Part shown: positions 10,430 to 23,200 of the stretch, one piece after another
Numbering within the stretch: position 1 is the stretch's first letter
How the letters are laid out: each line of letters starts with the position of its first letter
Assembly: GCA_018398585.1 (NCBI GenBank)
Contig: JAGTTD010000010.1
Coordinates: 17,296,005-17,360,004, forward strand
Reading direction: 5' to 3'
From: Simmondsia chinensis
Taxonomy: Eukaryota; Streptophyta; Magnoliopsida; Caryophyllales; Simmondsiaceae
Length of the DNA stretch: 64,000 bases
Made by a program: the position numbers and the translations under genes
Notes under the pieces: model-generated
Databases searched by the model: none
What the model was told of the DNA's origin: nothing
What the model saw: the letters and a program-made list of their open reading frames with translations, nothing else

Positions 10430-10558
10430 GTCTTTTGTTCGGATGCTTTTTTGAGTGTTATTAGTACCTTATCATTTACTAAATGTTATGTTTTTGTTAC
10501 GGCTATTGTGACTAACATTATTCTTTTATTTTTTAAGTTAATGACGTGTTGCTCAACA

Positions 10559-11047
10559 TTTTTTTATGTATAGCCGAATAATACATATAAATATTGGATC
10601 ATGTTCAATGGTCGTCTCAAATTTTGCAAGCTGAAATGAGTTTGAACATCATATATATGTATCTTGAACATTATATATAGGTAATATTATTATTATAGTA
10701 AAATTATTTTTATAAAAGTAAGATAATTTTCAAAATAATTTTGTGATTTCTGTTATTTGAAAGCTACATAATTCCCCTAACTAATTTTTATTTTGATAAT
10801 AATAATTTACTTATATATATTTACATATAATTAATTAAAAAATGGGGAATATGCATAAGATGACAAAATAAGAGCTTAGCTTTTGTTGTCTATTCCATAC
10901 AGACCACCACTCTACTCGGAAATCCAGACGCCCAATTTGGACAACATTAATAAATCTCTCCCACACCGTGTACCTTTCTCTCTCTCTTCCCTGTAGATCG
11001 CCATTGCTGCGGGGAAGAGAGACAGAGAAGAGAGAGAAAGCAGATCC
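10559..11047 (+). promoter_or_regulatory. Promoter and 5' UTR of the EDR2-like gene
   Basis: About 490 bp separate the retrotransposon edge from the start codon. AT-rich sequence with TATA-like runs (10811-10820 and around 10827) gives way to a pyrimidine patch (10972-10990, CTTTCTCTCTCTCTTCCC) and a purine-rich GAGAGAGAAAG just before the ATG, a common plant core-promoter and leader pattern. The transcription start is not determined; I would place it between about 10850 and 10980. Confidence 0.5.
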
Positions 11048-11272
11048 ATGGCGTCGCCGCACAGAAGATCATCGAGCGCAGGATCCGACGGCGAGGGCAC
11101 GTCCTTGGCATTGAGCGATGAGTTTAAGAGGACCAAATTTGAGTATTTTGGGTGGGTCTACCATTTGGGAGTTAACAAGATCGGCCACCAGTATTGTCAT
11201 CTTCGGTTCTTGTTCATAAGGGGAAAGTATGTTGAGATGTACAAGCGTGATCCTCATGAGAATCCTGGCCTT
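11048..11272 (+). CDS. EDR2-like exon 1 (residues 1-75)
   Basis: Starts ATGG; encodes a Ser-rich N-terminus and the first PH strands ([33 protein letters not shown]). Ends after a complete codon before GTAATT. The ATG is the first in the purine-rich leader and homologous proteins begin similarly. Confidence 0.92.
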
Positions 11273-14200
11273 GTAATTCTCTCTCTTTCCTCTCAATTGA
11301 TCGAACCTGAACAGTGTACAAAATGTTGTTAGAATATATATCAATTCTGGGTCTTCATTTGTTAACTTAAACTTTTGGGATGATTGGCATTAGCCATGTT
11401 GATCAAGAGGCCACAAGTTCAAATCTACAACCCCTTTCAATATTATCATACTTTAGGTACAACTTATGAAGTGAGTTTGAGCAATATGTACACTTCAAGC
11501 CCAATGGACATATGCGTGAGGGAGAATGTTAGAGTATAAAAACCAATCCTAGGTCTTTCGCCGTTAGCTTAAGCTTTTGCAATAGTTTGTTTCTTGACAA
11601 ATGTGCTTAGTTATTCTATTCGTTTTTAGATTGCCGTTTCCTTTTTCACAACTATGGAGCTGGCGTTGTTATTGGATCCTGCACTCTCTAGGCTGGTAAC
11701 GGTTTATGAGATGTTTTTAATGAGAGTGGTTGTGGTCACTGATAGTAAAATACATGTGAATTAAATAGGATCTAATACGTATGTGTATTATTCGGTTTTT
11801 ACGCATTAAAATTTAGGTCTAAAGTTAGCTGTCTTATAAGTTAGCCACTATAGTGGTAGCAAAAACATAACGCATAGAAATGATAGGGTATAGTCAATCA
11901 TTTGAGAGTTAAAGTGAAAAATTTAGCAACATATAATATGGATACTTAATTTAATGTATGTATTGATTGTTTTCAATTATCATAAATTTGTTAAATGGGA
12001 AAATATATATACATGTTGTAATATGTGTATTATATGGATAACACCAAGAAAATATGTATTCTACAGTACTATTGGCAATAATAGCGAAAAAACATTTTTT
12101 AAACAGGAAAACACGGATGTCTCCAATATGCATATTGTACACCTTTTTTTTTACTAATAGAGTTTGTGGTGAAGTGAAGTGTATATCATATGCGTAATTT
12201 TAGTTGAAATGTCAGGTTAGACAGTATTACATTTTCTGATTCATAGTGAATGATGAAGGACCACTTTTGGTAGCTATAGGTGCAAAAATATAAATCGAGT
12301 CCAGAATTTTGCTATACTGTAAGGGTAGAGTATAATGAATCAGGGTTTGAGATGTTGTACACCTGGGTAGCCTTGGGTTTGGGTGGAGTAGGAGCAAGCA
12401 TCGAAACTGCATAGAATCACAAAACGCTGCTTAATTAAGAATGTGAATGTGGAGGAGCAGGAAGGAAACTCGGACTTGAGAATTGCCTTGTTAAATAAGC
12501 AAGACTAGAGAATTGCCTTGTTAAAGAAGCAAGACTGCAAACTGAAAATAGTTGTCCTTTTCATAAGGATGCTAGATTATAGGCGGGTTATCTCCTCAGA
12601 ACTTCAAAATTTTCTGACCATAGTCAACATGGCCAGATCCTTCTTACATTTCTATTAGGGTCTGAGAGGAAATTTGCCTTGAAGGATGCGGAAGGATTAT
12701 CAGGGACAATTTTTTCTATAATTAAAAAGCACGTTCATATAGAGATCATTTTTTATGAGGGAGATCATCTTTTCGTTGAGTTTATTTAAGTACAAATGTG
12801 CTTTTCAACTGTGTTGAGAGTAACATGCTATTGTGGCTGAGCCATACGAGGAACTCTAGAGCTGGTTCTGTGGTGTGGCTAGGAGAATTTACCCATCAGC
12901 GGTAAAGGATCCCTCACTAGCGAATCTTTCAGATGCGCAGAGGGATTCAAGGGCAGAGAAAAATAATTATGGCTTTTATTTTTGGTAGAGTTGCCGCATT
13001 TGTGCTGGCTAGAAATGAAATAGAGTTAGAGGGCAACATTTTGTGTTTCAAGTTGTTGTTAGATAAGGGGGGTTCAGCGAGCCTATAGATCCTGTTCAGA
13101 TCATCCTGGTAGTCTTGCAACTATGAGAGACAACCACAAAGTGGTCGGATTTCTTTTCCATCTCTGTGTACACTACGGTTACAGGTTTGCTATTTTTTTT
13201 TCTGCTACTAATGGTTCCCTGCTCTATCAGGGATTCCTTATACCAGTTCTGGTAGCATCAGTTCTAAAGCGGCCATGTTTTGCATTCATTCTTTTCCTTC
13301 AACTCAAAGTTTTATTGCATCAAAGGAAATTGCTGGTGATCATTAGCTAAGACATTTTGTAGCTTGTTCTTTTGTTATCATTTTGCTTGAACTTTGTTCC
13401 GAAAGCTTGTTAATTGTGTTCTCTTACTTTGACAAATGGCTATATACTAGGCATTGTATGCCTTTTACCCTGCATCGTGCTCAATTAGGCAGTACCAGGT
13501 TTTCCAGTATCTCGCTGATGTAATTTACACTTCCATGCTCCACTTGCATATGTGGATTAAGATTGCATGCAGATGTGGAAGATATTTTGATATTTGTAAT
13601 CACAATATTCAGCTTCTGGAAGCTCTTATAGGCTACTTTATTTTGTTTGTACTTGTATATATATGTTAAATTCTTTTTGGAAAAATTTCCTAACGTTTAA
13701 GCTTTTTTGTGAGTTGCAAATGCAAATGCTTGTTGCATTAGTTTCAGGTGCAAATCCTTCTTTTCTCTTTCCCAAAAAAAAAAAAAAAAAAAAAAGTAGA
13801 TCCGATTCATAAACTTATTTTCTTATATGCTTTTCATGATAAGGTAAATCCCTGTTCTTACATGTAACCAACTTTTGGTTTTTTTGGTGCAGAAACCCAT
13901 TAGGAGAGGTGTTGTTGGGCATACTTTAAAGGTGGAAGAGCTGGGTCGTCGAAAGGTCAATAATGGTGTAAGCTTCTCTCTTTGCTATGCTGTTCTTTGA
14001 TGGATATCATGCTAGATTGACGTCAGCTGCCATATTCATGATCCTGCACCACATTTAGTTTGCGATGCTTGACGAAGGGTTTACCTATTCATCATTCAAT
14101 GGTGCCACTGCAAATCACTTTATTAGCTTACCTCTGCCTCTTTCTTTCCAGGATTTATATGTTCTTCGATTCTACAATCGGTTGGACGAGTCTAAGAAGG

Positions 14201-17200
14201 GTGATGTACGTATTACTCTAACTTTGCCAGTAGATTACCTTGCGACATTGTTGCTGAAAAAAGTGATATATTGCATTGTGTCTGGAAAATTGTCCCTTTT
14301 TCCTCATGTGACTTGGATTTGATTTAATACGTGTTAGTTGTGGTTCTAGTGCCCTGAAAAGTGTTTTAATCCATTAGGATTTCTTAATATTGTTAGACTA
14401 GTGAAGGGAAAGAGAGATTTCATTGATGAGAAAATGAGGCCAAGATTGACATCCAAGGTATATAGAACGCTCATTATGTACAAACATGTGCAACCTAACA
14501 TTTTTGCATGTGGTACAAAAAAGTTTCCATGTTTCCGGAAACAATTGAGCTGAAAAGAATATCAAGAGTAGTTCACAGATTGAGCTGCTGCACTTGAGCT
14601 CCACCTAACAGTCAAGGTTTTTATTCTTATCATCCACACTTGAGTGGATGGGGCTGGGGGAAGGTGTAGCGCTAGTTGGGTAGTCTATGGTCCATTGGAC
14701 TTCTATCAAACACAAAAAAGTTTTTGAGCTGGTAATTGTCGATAAGTGCGAAGGTTTTGGTGCTGACCTTCAAACATGATCTATAGATGTCAGAAGTTAC
14801 CTTCAACTGCAAGAACTTGGGAGAATATTGGTGCCAATGTGTAGGATGACTCTTTTCAAACGAGGGAATGAATTCAATGCACTTTATTCTAGTGAGCTTC
14901 AGCATACATGAACCAGGTCCTGGAGGGAAGGGAGTTCTTTGTTAACACTAGATGTATTTGAGTATCTCTCGATGGTGTTTGATTGTGGATTGTCGGTGTG
15001 CATTCTGGCATATGCTATATTGAAGCTCATGAGATGTTTGATTAGATTCCGAAGTAAGGTCTACATACAGAATCTGTTGTTGACTGTTTCTACATCCCAA
15101 AGATCTTACTGAAAGAAGACCAGCTTATGATCTCAGCCATCTTGGTGATTGCTTTTGTTGGTGGGCGTTTGGAATTATTGCTCGTAAGCTTTTTTTTTAA
15201 TCATCAAGGGCTTCATGATGAAGTCCAATGTAAGCGATTTGTCCTGATTGCACATAAATCTTAAAGAAAGAAGGCCATCAATTTACTTATTTACGAGGTA
15301 CTCTCACTCTAATAGAGGTTGAAAACTCTCAAAAAGGAAAATTATGCGTGGAAGGATGAATCAAATGTTGTGTCATAGGAGAAATGCTAGCTGGCAAAGA
15401 AGAGAAGACATGATCATTGATTTTAAGACTTACATCTGCTCGACCCTCGTGATACCTGGATAAAAGCTCAGTCCTCAAGGTAACTAGTCTAAAACTCAAT
15501 CCTCACAATGCCTAGCTGATAGAAGCAAAACCGTCGATGTTTTGACCGTATACTATGGTATTGATGCCGAAACCTAGGCACGTGAAAAGTTGTTGGTTGA
15601 CCTTATGAAACTTCTAAATGTATGTTGGATCAAAAAGAGAAGTCATGCCACAAATAAACTTTTACTTAATAAAAAGCAACTTAATAAAAATTTTTACTTA
15701 CTGGTGCATTCAAGGAAGAAAGCAAGAAAATGTTGTGAAAAAAGCTTACCAAATTCAGAATTTGGATTTTTGATCCCATAAGATAGACCACTTAGATTTA
15801 GGCCGAGAGATTGATTGGAGTTAATGATCTCTCCCAGGCCAAAATTTTCCCCTTTTCTTGTTTGGTTGGCAAAGTGAAGGGGTTAAATATTAACTCATGA
15901 AAACTTTTTCCTCCACTGGGTTTGAAAGTGTTGCACGACTTCCCCCTAGTGCAACACCTTGAGCTCAATATGCGTGGGATAAATGTTGTTATTAAAGGTG
16001 GTAAACAAATTGAGAGACAAGTTGACCTCGCCTAGTAGGGCCTGATCCAACCTAACTTGTTAATGACCCATCCAAACCCGTTAATGAACCAACCCTTTTA
16101 TGATAAGAGTTAAACCACTCCGCGAAATTGTTAGATGCACGAGTTGAGTCAATTCGTGTCTGAACAATAATGTGTTGAGGATTTTGTTTTTGTTTTGAGG
16201 TCCATCTTTCTACCTATAGTAGTTTCAGGGCCAGTCCTGACATTTCTGGGGCCTCAAGCGAAAGTTTTGAAAGGGGGACCTTCATATGCAACAAGCTATA
16301 ATAACTTTGAACATAAAATTTACTAATATTAAAAATTGATACTTAAAAAACCACAACCCAAAAGTTTGGGCCCCTTAAAATTCAGGGGTCCCATTTGGCT
16401 GCTTGGATTGCTCGGGGATATGTTCGGCCTTGAGTAGTTTGACTCATACAAACATTTGGGCATAGGATGCCCAATCCACACCGACAATGACTATATAGTC
16501 AACCTGACATCTGTTGACCCATGGTACAGATGAGTTGGAGAAGTTTTGATTTACAACCAACTCATTGGGTTTTTTTTATCCTTATCTACAATCTACCAAA
16601 CAAGAGTAAAAGTTAACCCATGAAAAAAATTGTAGCCCATTAACGATTGCACCGTGAAAGGTGATTTTGTTAAAGATTCTCCCTTATTTTTAACATAAGA
16701 CCAAACATGCCCTTAGTTGAAAATTGAGGGGCAAGAAGCATAAAGACTTTTCGTTCATATGAATATTGCAAAACTATTAGCTATCCAATTGGTGGGGCTC
16801 CTATCCATTGTGGTGGTTAAGTAATTAGAATATCCGTCCTTTTCTCACTAGTGGTGCCCCCAGATACCAAAATAAGTATTATCTTAAAAAGGTTTTTAAC
16901 TGTAAACCACTTAAATTTTAGATGTGGTTTCAAAAATGTAACTACCCCAGATAATATAGCCAATAGGCTAAAATCAAAAAGGCACTACACAGCCATACTA
17001 TAAAGAATTTCCTTATTATGGTACGAAGCCTGAAAGTTTCTAATTCATAATCTCGTAATCTCCATAAAAATTCCGATGAATACAATACATAGAATCCCAA
17101 TAATATCAAATCTAACAATTTAAAACCAATAGTACGAAAACCAAGATTACAATATACCAAATAGTCTATAACATCCCGCTACATAATTTATTTAATACTT

Positions 17201-20200
17201 AAACTACAAAAACTATACTAATTCTCGAAATAGGATGCCGCTCTTCCTTCTTCGCCCTTCAGGAATTGCCATAAGCTACTAATCTCGAAAGTGAAGGAAA
17301 TTGGGTGAGCAAATAACACGCTTAGTAAGTACACTACACACCCTACCCAGACTATGCATATTATTTAAAATGAAAAAATGTCCAATGAAAACAATGAAAT
17401 CCATTAAATCCTCAATAGTCATTTCGCAAGGGAATCAAAACGTCACTTTACATTATAATTTGTTCCACAAAAATTCTTCGGTTAAACTCACAGATCAATC
17501 GGAGACTATGACCAATATTATATCCCGCTACATGGACACAGATCGACTTTCGCATAATTCATATTCAAATTGATATCACATTCTCTAGTCGATAGACCCA
17601 TTGGGTTAACGTAGTATCTATGAGTTCTTCACAGATCAATCGGATACTACGGCCGGTATTATATCCCATGACAGGGCACATATCAACTTTCACATAATTC
17701 ACATTCTATTGTCGATAGACCCCTGGGGGTCATGTAGTATCTGTGAGCTCTTCCCATAAAAACGTTTCAATTTACATCACAAGTTCACAATAATTTCATT
17801 CACATTATCACAAGTTCAAATTCTTTTGAAAATTCACATATTCCAACATCGAATCAACGTATAAATCAATATAATTCAAATCGTAAGAGTAGTAATTATA
17901 CAATCAATCAAACACATATGCCTGAACCTACTTTAACAAAATAATAAATCGTTGAAATATAAGTCTTATACATCAAATCATATAAAACAATTTTTATATT
18001 TCACAAACTAGTAGGGAAGTGGTATACTTATGCTCACTATCTTCTAATCCACTGTTCGAACTTGTATTATGAATTAGCTTCGAAAACCTATCAAAGGAGA
18101 GTAGTTGTGATTGACAGTTGATGCTAGAGAGAGAGAGAGATTGGAAGAGGGGAGGAGAAACTAGGGTTTAAACCCTTCTCTTCTATTATATATATTCTTA
18201 TATAACTTTAGTATTACAATTAGGCCTTTTTTTTAAATTAGCCCATTATATTTATTTATAACCCAGTCGAAATAATAGCGTGCGTCTATTGTATTATAAG
18301 ACCTAATCCAATTTAATTAAACCGGGTTTCATATATTATAATACTTAGTCCAATTTAATTAGACTAGGCATTACAAAAAAAAAAAAGAAAAAAGAAAGAA
18401 CACTTAGATATTCTATTTTTTTAAAGTCATAGTAAAGTCTCTCTCCTTTCTTGTGCACGAATGGAATTTTCACATCCCCTTTTCCGGCGCTTTTCGTGTT
18501 GTTGCATGTAAAACTTTCCAAAATTTTTTAATGTCAAGCCTTAATGTTAACGCCGTTAACATATGTTAGTTTTTGGTGACGTAGCTTTTTAAAAAAAAGA
18601 GAAAATAATTTAAAAAATTCGAATTTACATTTAAAATAGTTTTAAAATGTTTAAAAAAATATTTTGGAATATCTAAAAAGATTGTAAATATTTAAAAAAT
18701 AATTTTTATACTTAAAAAAATATTTTTTTAAAATGCAACATGAGCAAAAATTAACGGATGTTTAACAGCGTTTAACATCAAGGTGTAACATTGAAAAATT
18801 TTGGAAAGTTTAGCTGTGACCTTGAAAAGTTAGAAAATCTAGGTGGTTTTTTGAAACCGCATCTAAAATTTAAGTGGTTTTTAGTACAAAAAAAAACCTA
18901 TTTAAAATAAATTAACTTGCCACATCAGCAAATTTCAGCAGATGTTTTGCCAGGTTTTTTGCTGGATTTTGGTGGGATTCCTAAGTGATGCAAATTTCAA
19001 ACTTTGAACTATCTCCTTACGTAAAATGAAGTGTAAAGCATAGCAGTGGGTGATAAAATCCCAACCTCAGGATACTTAGGTAGAAGCTCAAACCCAAGAT
19101 ATATAAATCATAATATTGTAAAAACCAGCGAATTTTTTAATGTTGACAGTTACTTTACCTACAACACACCACAGATTATTTATACACACATCGACATATA
19201 TTTACATATATACCTATGCACACACAAATGCGCATGCTCGCACACACACACACACATATAGAGTGAGAGGGTGAATTTTGAGCAACTCATTTGGCTAAGG
19301 GGGAGGGGTGTGATGTCAGGTGAAACGGGGATGATGTTTGTAGCCAAATGAGTGATAACTGCAACTTATTGCAAGTGCAAGAAATTGATTTTTAAGCCTA
19401 TTATCAAGCCATTATTTCTCTAGTCTATCATTCTCTCATAATGATTGAACATTGTATAAAATGTCCGATTGCAGGAGAAAGAGGAAGCATTTAGGTCTAT
19501 TGTCAGGTGTGAAAAGCCTGGGAGATATTGGCCTTCATGTAATTTTTTTTCTTCTTTTGATAAAAAAAAAACAATAATATTAAGAGAAAGAATGGTTGGC
19601 CTTCATATTTGTATATGTGACTTATGTTATTGAATATTGATATTAGCTGGTCTGTGCCTCATGCTTTTTACTTTCGCTGACGTAGATTCCTCTCTTTTTT
19701 CCATTTCTTTAATGTGGGATGGGGCTGGTAGGTAGTGGTAAAATCGCTGGGAATAATTTGATTATTTTCTCTGCTGAAGATTGCTTGTGCTTCAGCTGGA
19801 GAAGCCCACAAATGGATGGAGGCATTTGAGCAAGCTAAGCAACAGGTATGTGAATTGGAATAGTTATGTTTCTATTAGCAGGTTGCACATATTCATGATT
19901 ATCCTTCTCTGTATCGTTGATTATTATCTATTTTATGAACATGTTGAAATTGGACAATTCCTTCACAATTGGCAGAATAGGTCATTTTATTCTCATTCCT
20001 CAAGTTGTCTACTCTTTGTCCCTTCAGGAAATACTAACAAATCAAGTTGATTACGGTAATCACTTAATTGCAGTTGATTTGTGTGGCAAAAGGAGGAAAA
20101 TGAGAAACAAGAAACTTTTAAGAAATATGTATATCATCAAAACTAATGTAGAAATTAAAAAATGTATTTCCCTCCAAGGCAATTCTTGTTTGCCGCCGAT

Positions 20201-23200
20201 CTTTTGTAAATTCTTTCATAAGTCAAACCACTGCAATGTACAATGTGCTTTTTGCACATCAGCCATGCAAAAATCTAACATTTTTGTTGTAAAACCATGT
20301 TATCCCTAAATAATGGAAAAATGTTGGTTCACCTGGCAAATGAATTCCCAAGGGCTTGCAAATGTGATGTTATTAGCAGCATTGCATCCTATCCATCCTG
20401 CTGGTGGCAATCCGTTACCCAATTGATGAGATGGGATAGAGACAGATGGGTAGCGGAGAAAAGAGATGGAATGCAATCGTAAGGGAGGGAAGGGAAAGGA
20501 GGAGAAGGCGGAGGCCATATGGCGGCCCCGGCCCCCTCTTCTCTCTTCTTTCTCTCTTCTTTTGTTGCCCTTTTTGGTTTGTTTTCTACTTCTTTGTCTA
20601 TTAGCCTACTTTCCACCCCTTGTAGTTGTCACTGTTGATGTTATCATGAGTAATGTGCCTTTTTGACATGTGTTATCACACCATTTCCAGAATGAGGTTG
20701 ATATCGGTGGCTTATAGAACTTAGATTCAGTTCTCAGATTTCGTTGTTGAACATTGAGAACCGTCCAGTTGATATAAGTTCATTATTGATCCTGTCATTC
20801 TGGCCTGGAATTGTCTGTTATTATTAATGTAGTTGTAATTCTGCTTGTTTGACTGATTTTTCTGACGCTGTAGATATATTTCGGCACTTTAAATGGATGT
20901 CATGCCCTAGTGGAAGGATAATTTAACCATTGAGTTTCCCATAACAGGCTGAATATGAGCTTTCAAGGGGAGGAAGTGCCAGACACAAATTGAGCATGGA
21001 GGCCGAGTATGCTTGCTGAACTTGTATCTGAAGAATTCTTGCATACGTTTGATGTTAAAATCAGTCAACAGTCACCCTTATGGTGAAGTGGATATGCAGT
21101 GTTCCATGAAAATGAGGAGCTATATACGTTGTAGTTAGTTCATTGCTCAATGAGTTGGCTATTTTCTAACTTGCTTTTGTCCCTTTTTGTTTCTGATTTT
21201 GTGAAATTAGTCGGATAGTTTCTGCTTGCTGGTTTCATTGTTCTGGGTGTATTTCTTCTTTGTTTTGATCACTTGCTAAAAGCAGAATGCCTACCTTTCT
21301 CTTCTTTCCGTTGACCCATATGCTCCATGATCTGTTCATGTCTTGTATTAAAGCCAGTTATTTTTTTCGGACTTGATCATGTTATCACTCCCTTTTGCAT
21401 AAGGTACTGAATTTTATCCTGCCAATTCACTTGTTTATTTTCTTTACCACATGCTGTTAAAGGATCAATCTTGATGGACATCGGCATAGGGTGAGGAGAT
21501 ATGCGCATGGTTTGATAAAGCTTATTAAAATTGGACAAGGTGAGATCACTTATCCATTTTGTTATAAATAATAACGGTGAACATGCTTCTTCTGCTTGTG
21601 CATCTTGCGCACTTGATGGTTATTCTTGTTGACACTTGGAGACAACACATAGAGCAATAGCTTCATATCATAGATAGAGTGAGGAGAAAAAGATGAAATT
21701 AGTAGGAACAGTTACACTTACCTACCTATTCCTAATAATATGAGATAAGAAGTTTCTTTTATTCCGCAGAATGGAAAAAAAAAAAAAAAAAAAAAAATCC
21801 TGTAAGCATGTTGAGATCATAAATTGTGGGTGTTTTGCTCACTCAAATGATGTAGATTCAAGCATTCATGAATTGTGTGCGCGGATTACAATTGTCCCTG
21901 TATTTAGCTTGCAGGAACTAAATTGGAGGATATCAACAGCTTGGCGGTAAAAGGGATATGAGAGACTAAGATTGAAGACTAGTTTTCCTTTTGTCTTTTG
22001 GTTCTCCCACTGGCATATTGACCACTTGAATACTGGAGTAGGCTCTTGCATAGATGCGGTGTATGGCAAGTTCTCTCTGTCTTTTTGTCTAGACATTTCA
22101 GGGGGGACGAGTGTTGGTCCATATCTATCTATGGACCTAATAGATCTCGTGAGAGAAATGCTTTCTGGAAGACTTAGGTACCCTTCTTGGCCTTTCTAGT
22201 ACAAAAATGGCTTCTATGGGATATCATTGTTACTCAATTTCCTCATAAGAAGTATCATGCTGCTTCCTGTCTGCGTCACATGAGGAGGTTTGATGACCTC
22301 GCTAGATATTGTAACCTTAGAGATCTCCCCCTATGTAATGCCCTGTTTACTTGGCCTATTTCCAACAACAAGATGGTGGCTAGTTGTATAGACGACTATC
22401 TGTTTGCGACGGAGTGGGAACATGTTTTCCCTAATGTCTACCAATAGACTTTAGCTAGACCCAATTTCTGATCATTTCGTGCTTGTTATTGAGGCTAAAC
22501 AGGTTTGTTGCATTTCAGTTAGGAACATGTAGCTTTTCCATATGGTTTTTCTTAATCCATTTAGGAAGTAGTGGAACCAATGACAATTGCAATGTTGGGA
22601 AAGCTATGTCTTTGTGAAGAAACTTAGGTATCTGAAAGAGCAATTGAAAAATTGAATAGAATGGTTTTTGGTACATAAAAGCCAAACTTCAAGCTTACTA
22701 ATTGACATGTATCTTTTAGTCAAATTAGGAGGGATCCTTTTCCTGAAGATCTATTTTGGGAAGAAAATGGATCTTCATAAGGAGTATGCAGAGGCTTCTT
22801 TGACGGAGGAGGTCAAGTGTTGGCAAAAAATGAAATCTCCGTGGGTTAAGATAAGGGTAGCATTCTAGACTCTTTCGTATGGGTGGCCTTGGGAAGGTTG
22901 GGAAGAATTTCATTATGGACTAGAGACAAACAATTGTGGTGTTTTTGGAAGGCTCCCTCTAATAGTTCAAGAGATTTTGCCTTCTTATCGCCTCTGATTG
23001 ACGGAATTGAATGGTTACCTATCTTTGACTCCCAGAAGGAGTGGGTAGAGGCTGTTTGAGGAAGATAAGGTCAAACAAGATGTCTTTCTATGGCTAACTA
23101 AAGCGCCAAATTTGATGGTTTTCTACGGAGTTCTTTTGTCATTCTTGGGAGGTGGTTAAGAAAAGATCTCAAGAATGTTTTCTCATTGTTTTCTTCAGAC

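Larger units (their letters stand above)
1..10558 (-). mobile_element. Degenerate Ty3/gypsy LTR retrotransposon, Tat lineage (left LTR outside window)
   Basis: On the minus strand the order is LTR, primer-binding site, gag, aspartic protease, reverse transcriptase, RNase H, second RNase H, integrase, then a long 3' region with tandem repeats and an ORF on the opposite strand. Two RNase H domains in tandem (native plus archaeal-type) and an extra ORF between pol and the 3' LTR are known hallmarks of the plant Tat clade (Ogre, Retand, Grande and relatives). Pol is split by stops and frameshifts, so the copy is not autonomous. The right boundary near 10558 is an estimate from the TG/CA rule; the other LTR lies left of base 1, so no target duplication can be checked. 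Clade assignment is firm; the edges are not. Confidence 0.85.
9548..10558 (-). repeat. 5' LTR of the Tat element (edges approximate)
   Basis: On the minus strand this starts TGTTGAGCAACACG and ends CTTGTACCA, just before the primer site. It contains a TATA box at 9761-9768 and AATAAAA-type signals at about 9590-9650, so U3 is to the right and R-U5 to the left, in agreement with gag-pol direction. The right edge was chosen only because CA at 10557-10558 marks the change to AT-rich gene-proximal sequence; it could be off by tens of bases. Confidence 0.5.

Noticed and set aside
14398..14905. Minus-strand ORFs in intron 3
   Set aside because: No recognised domain, and no splice or transposon context to support them.
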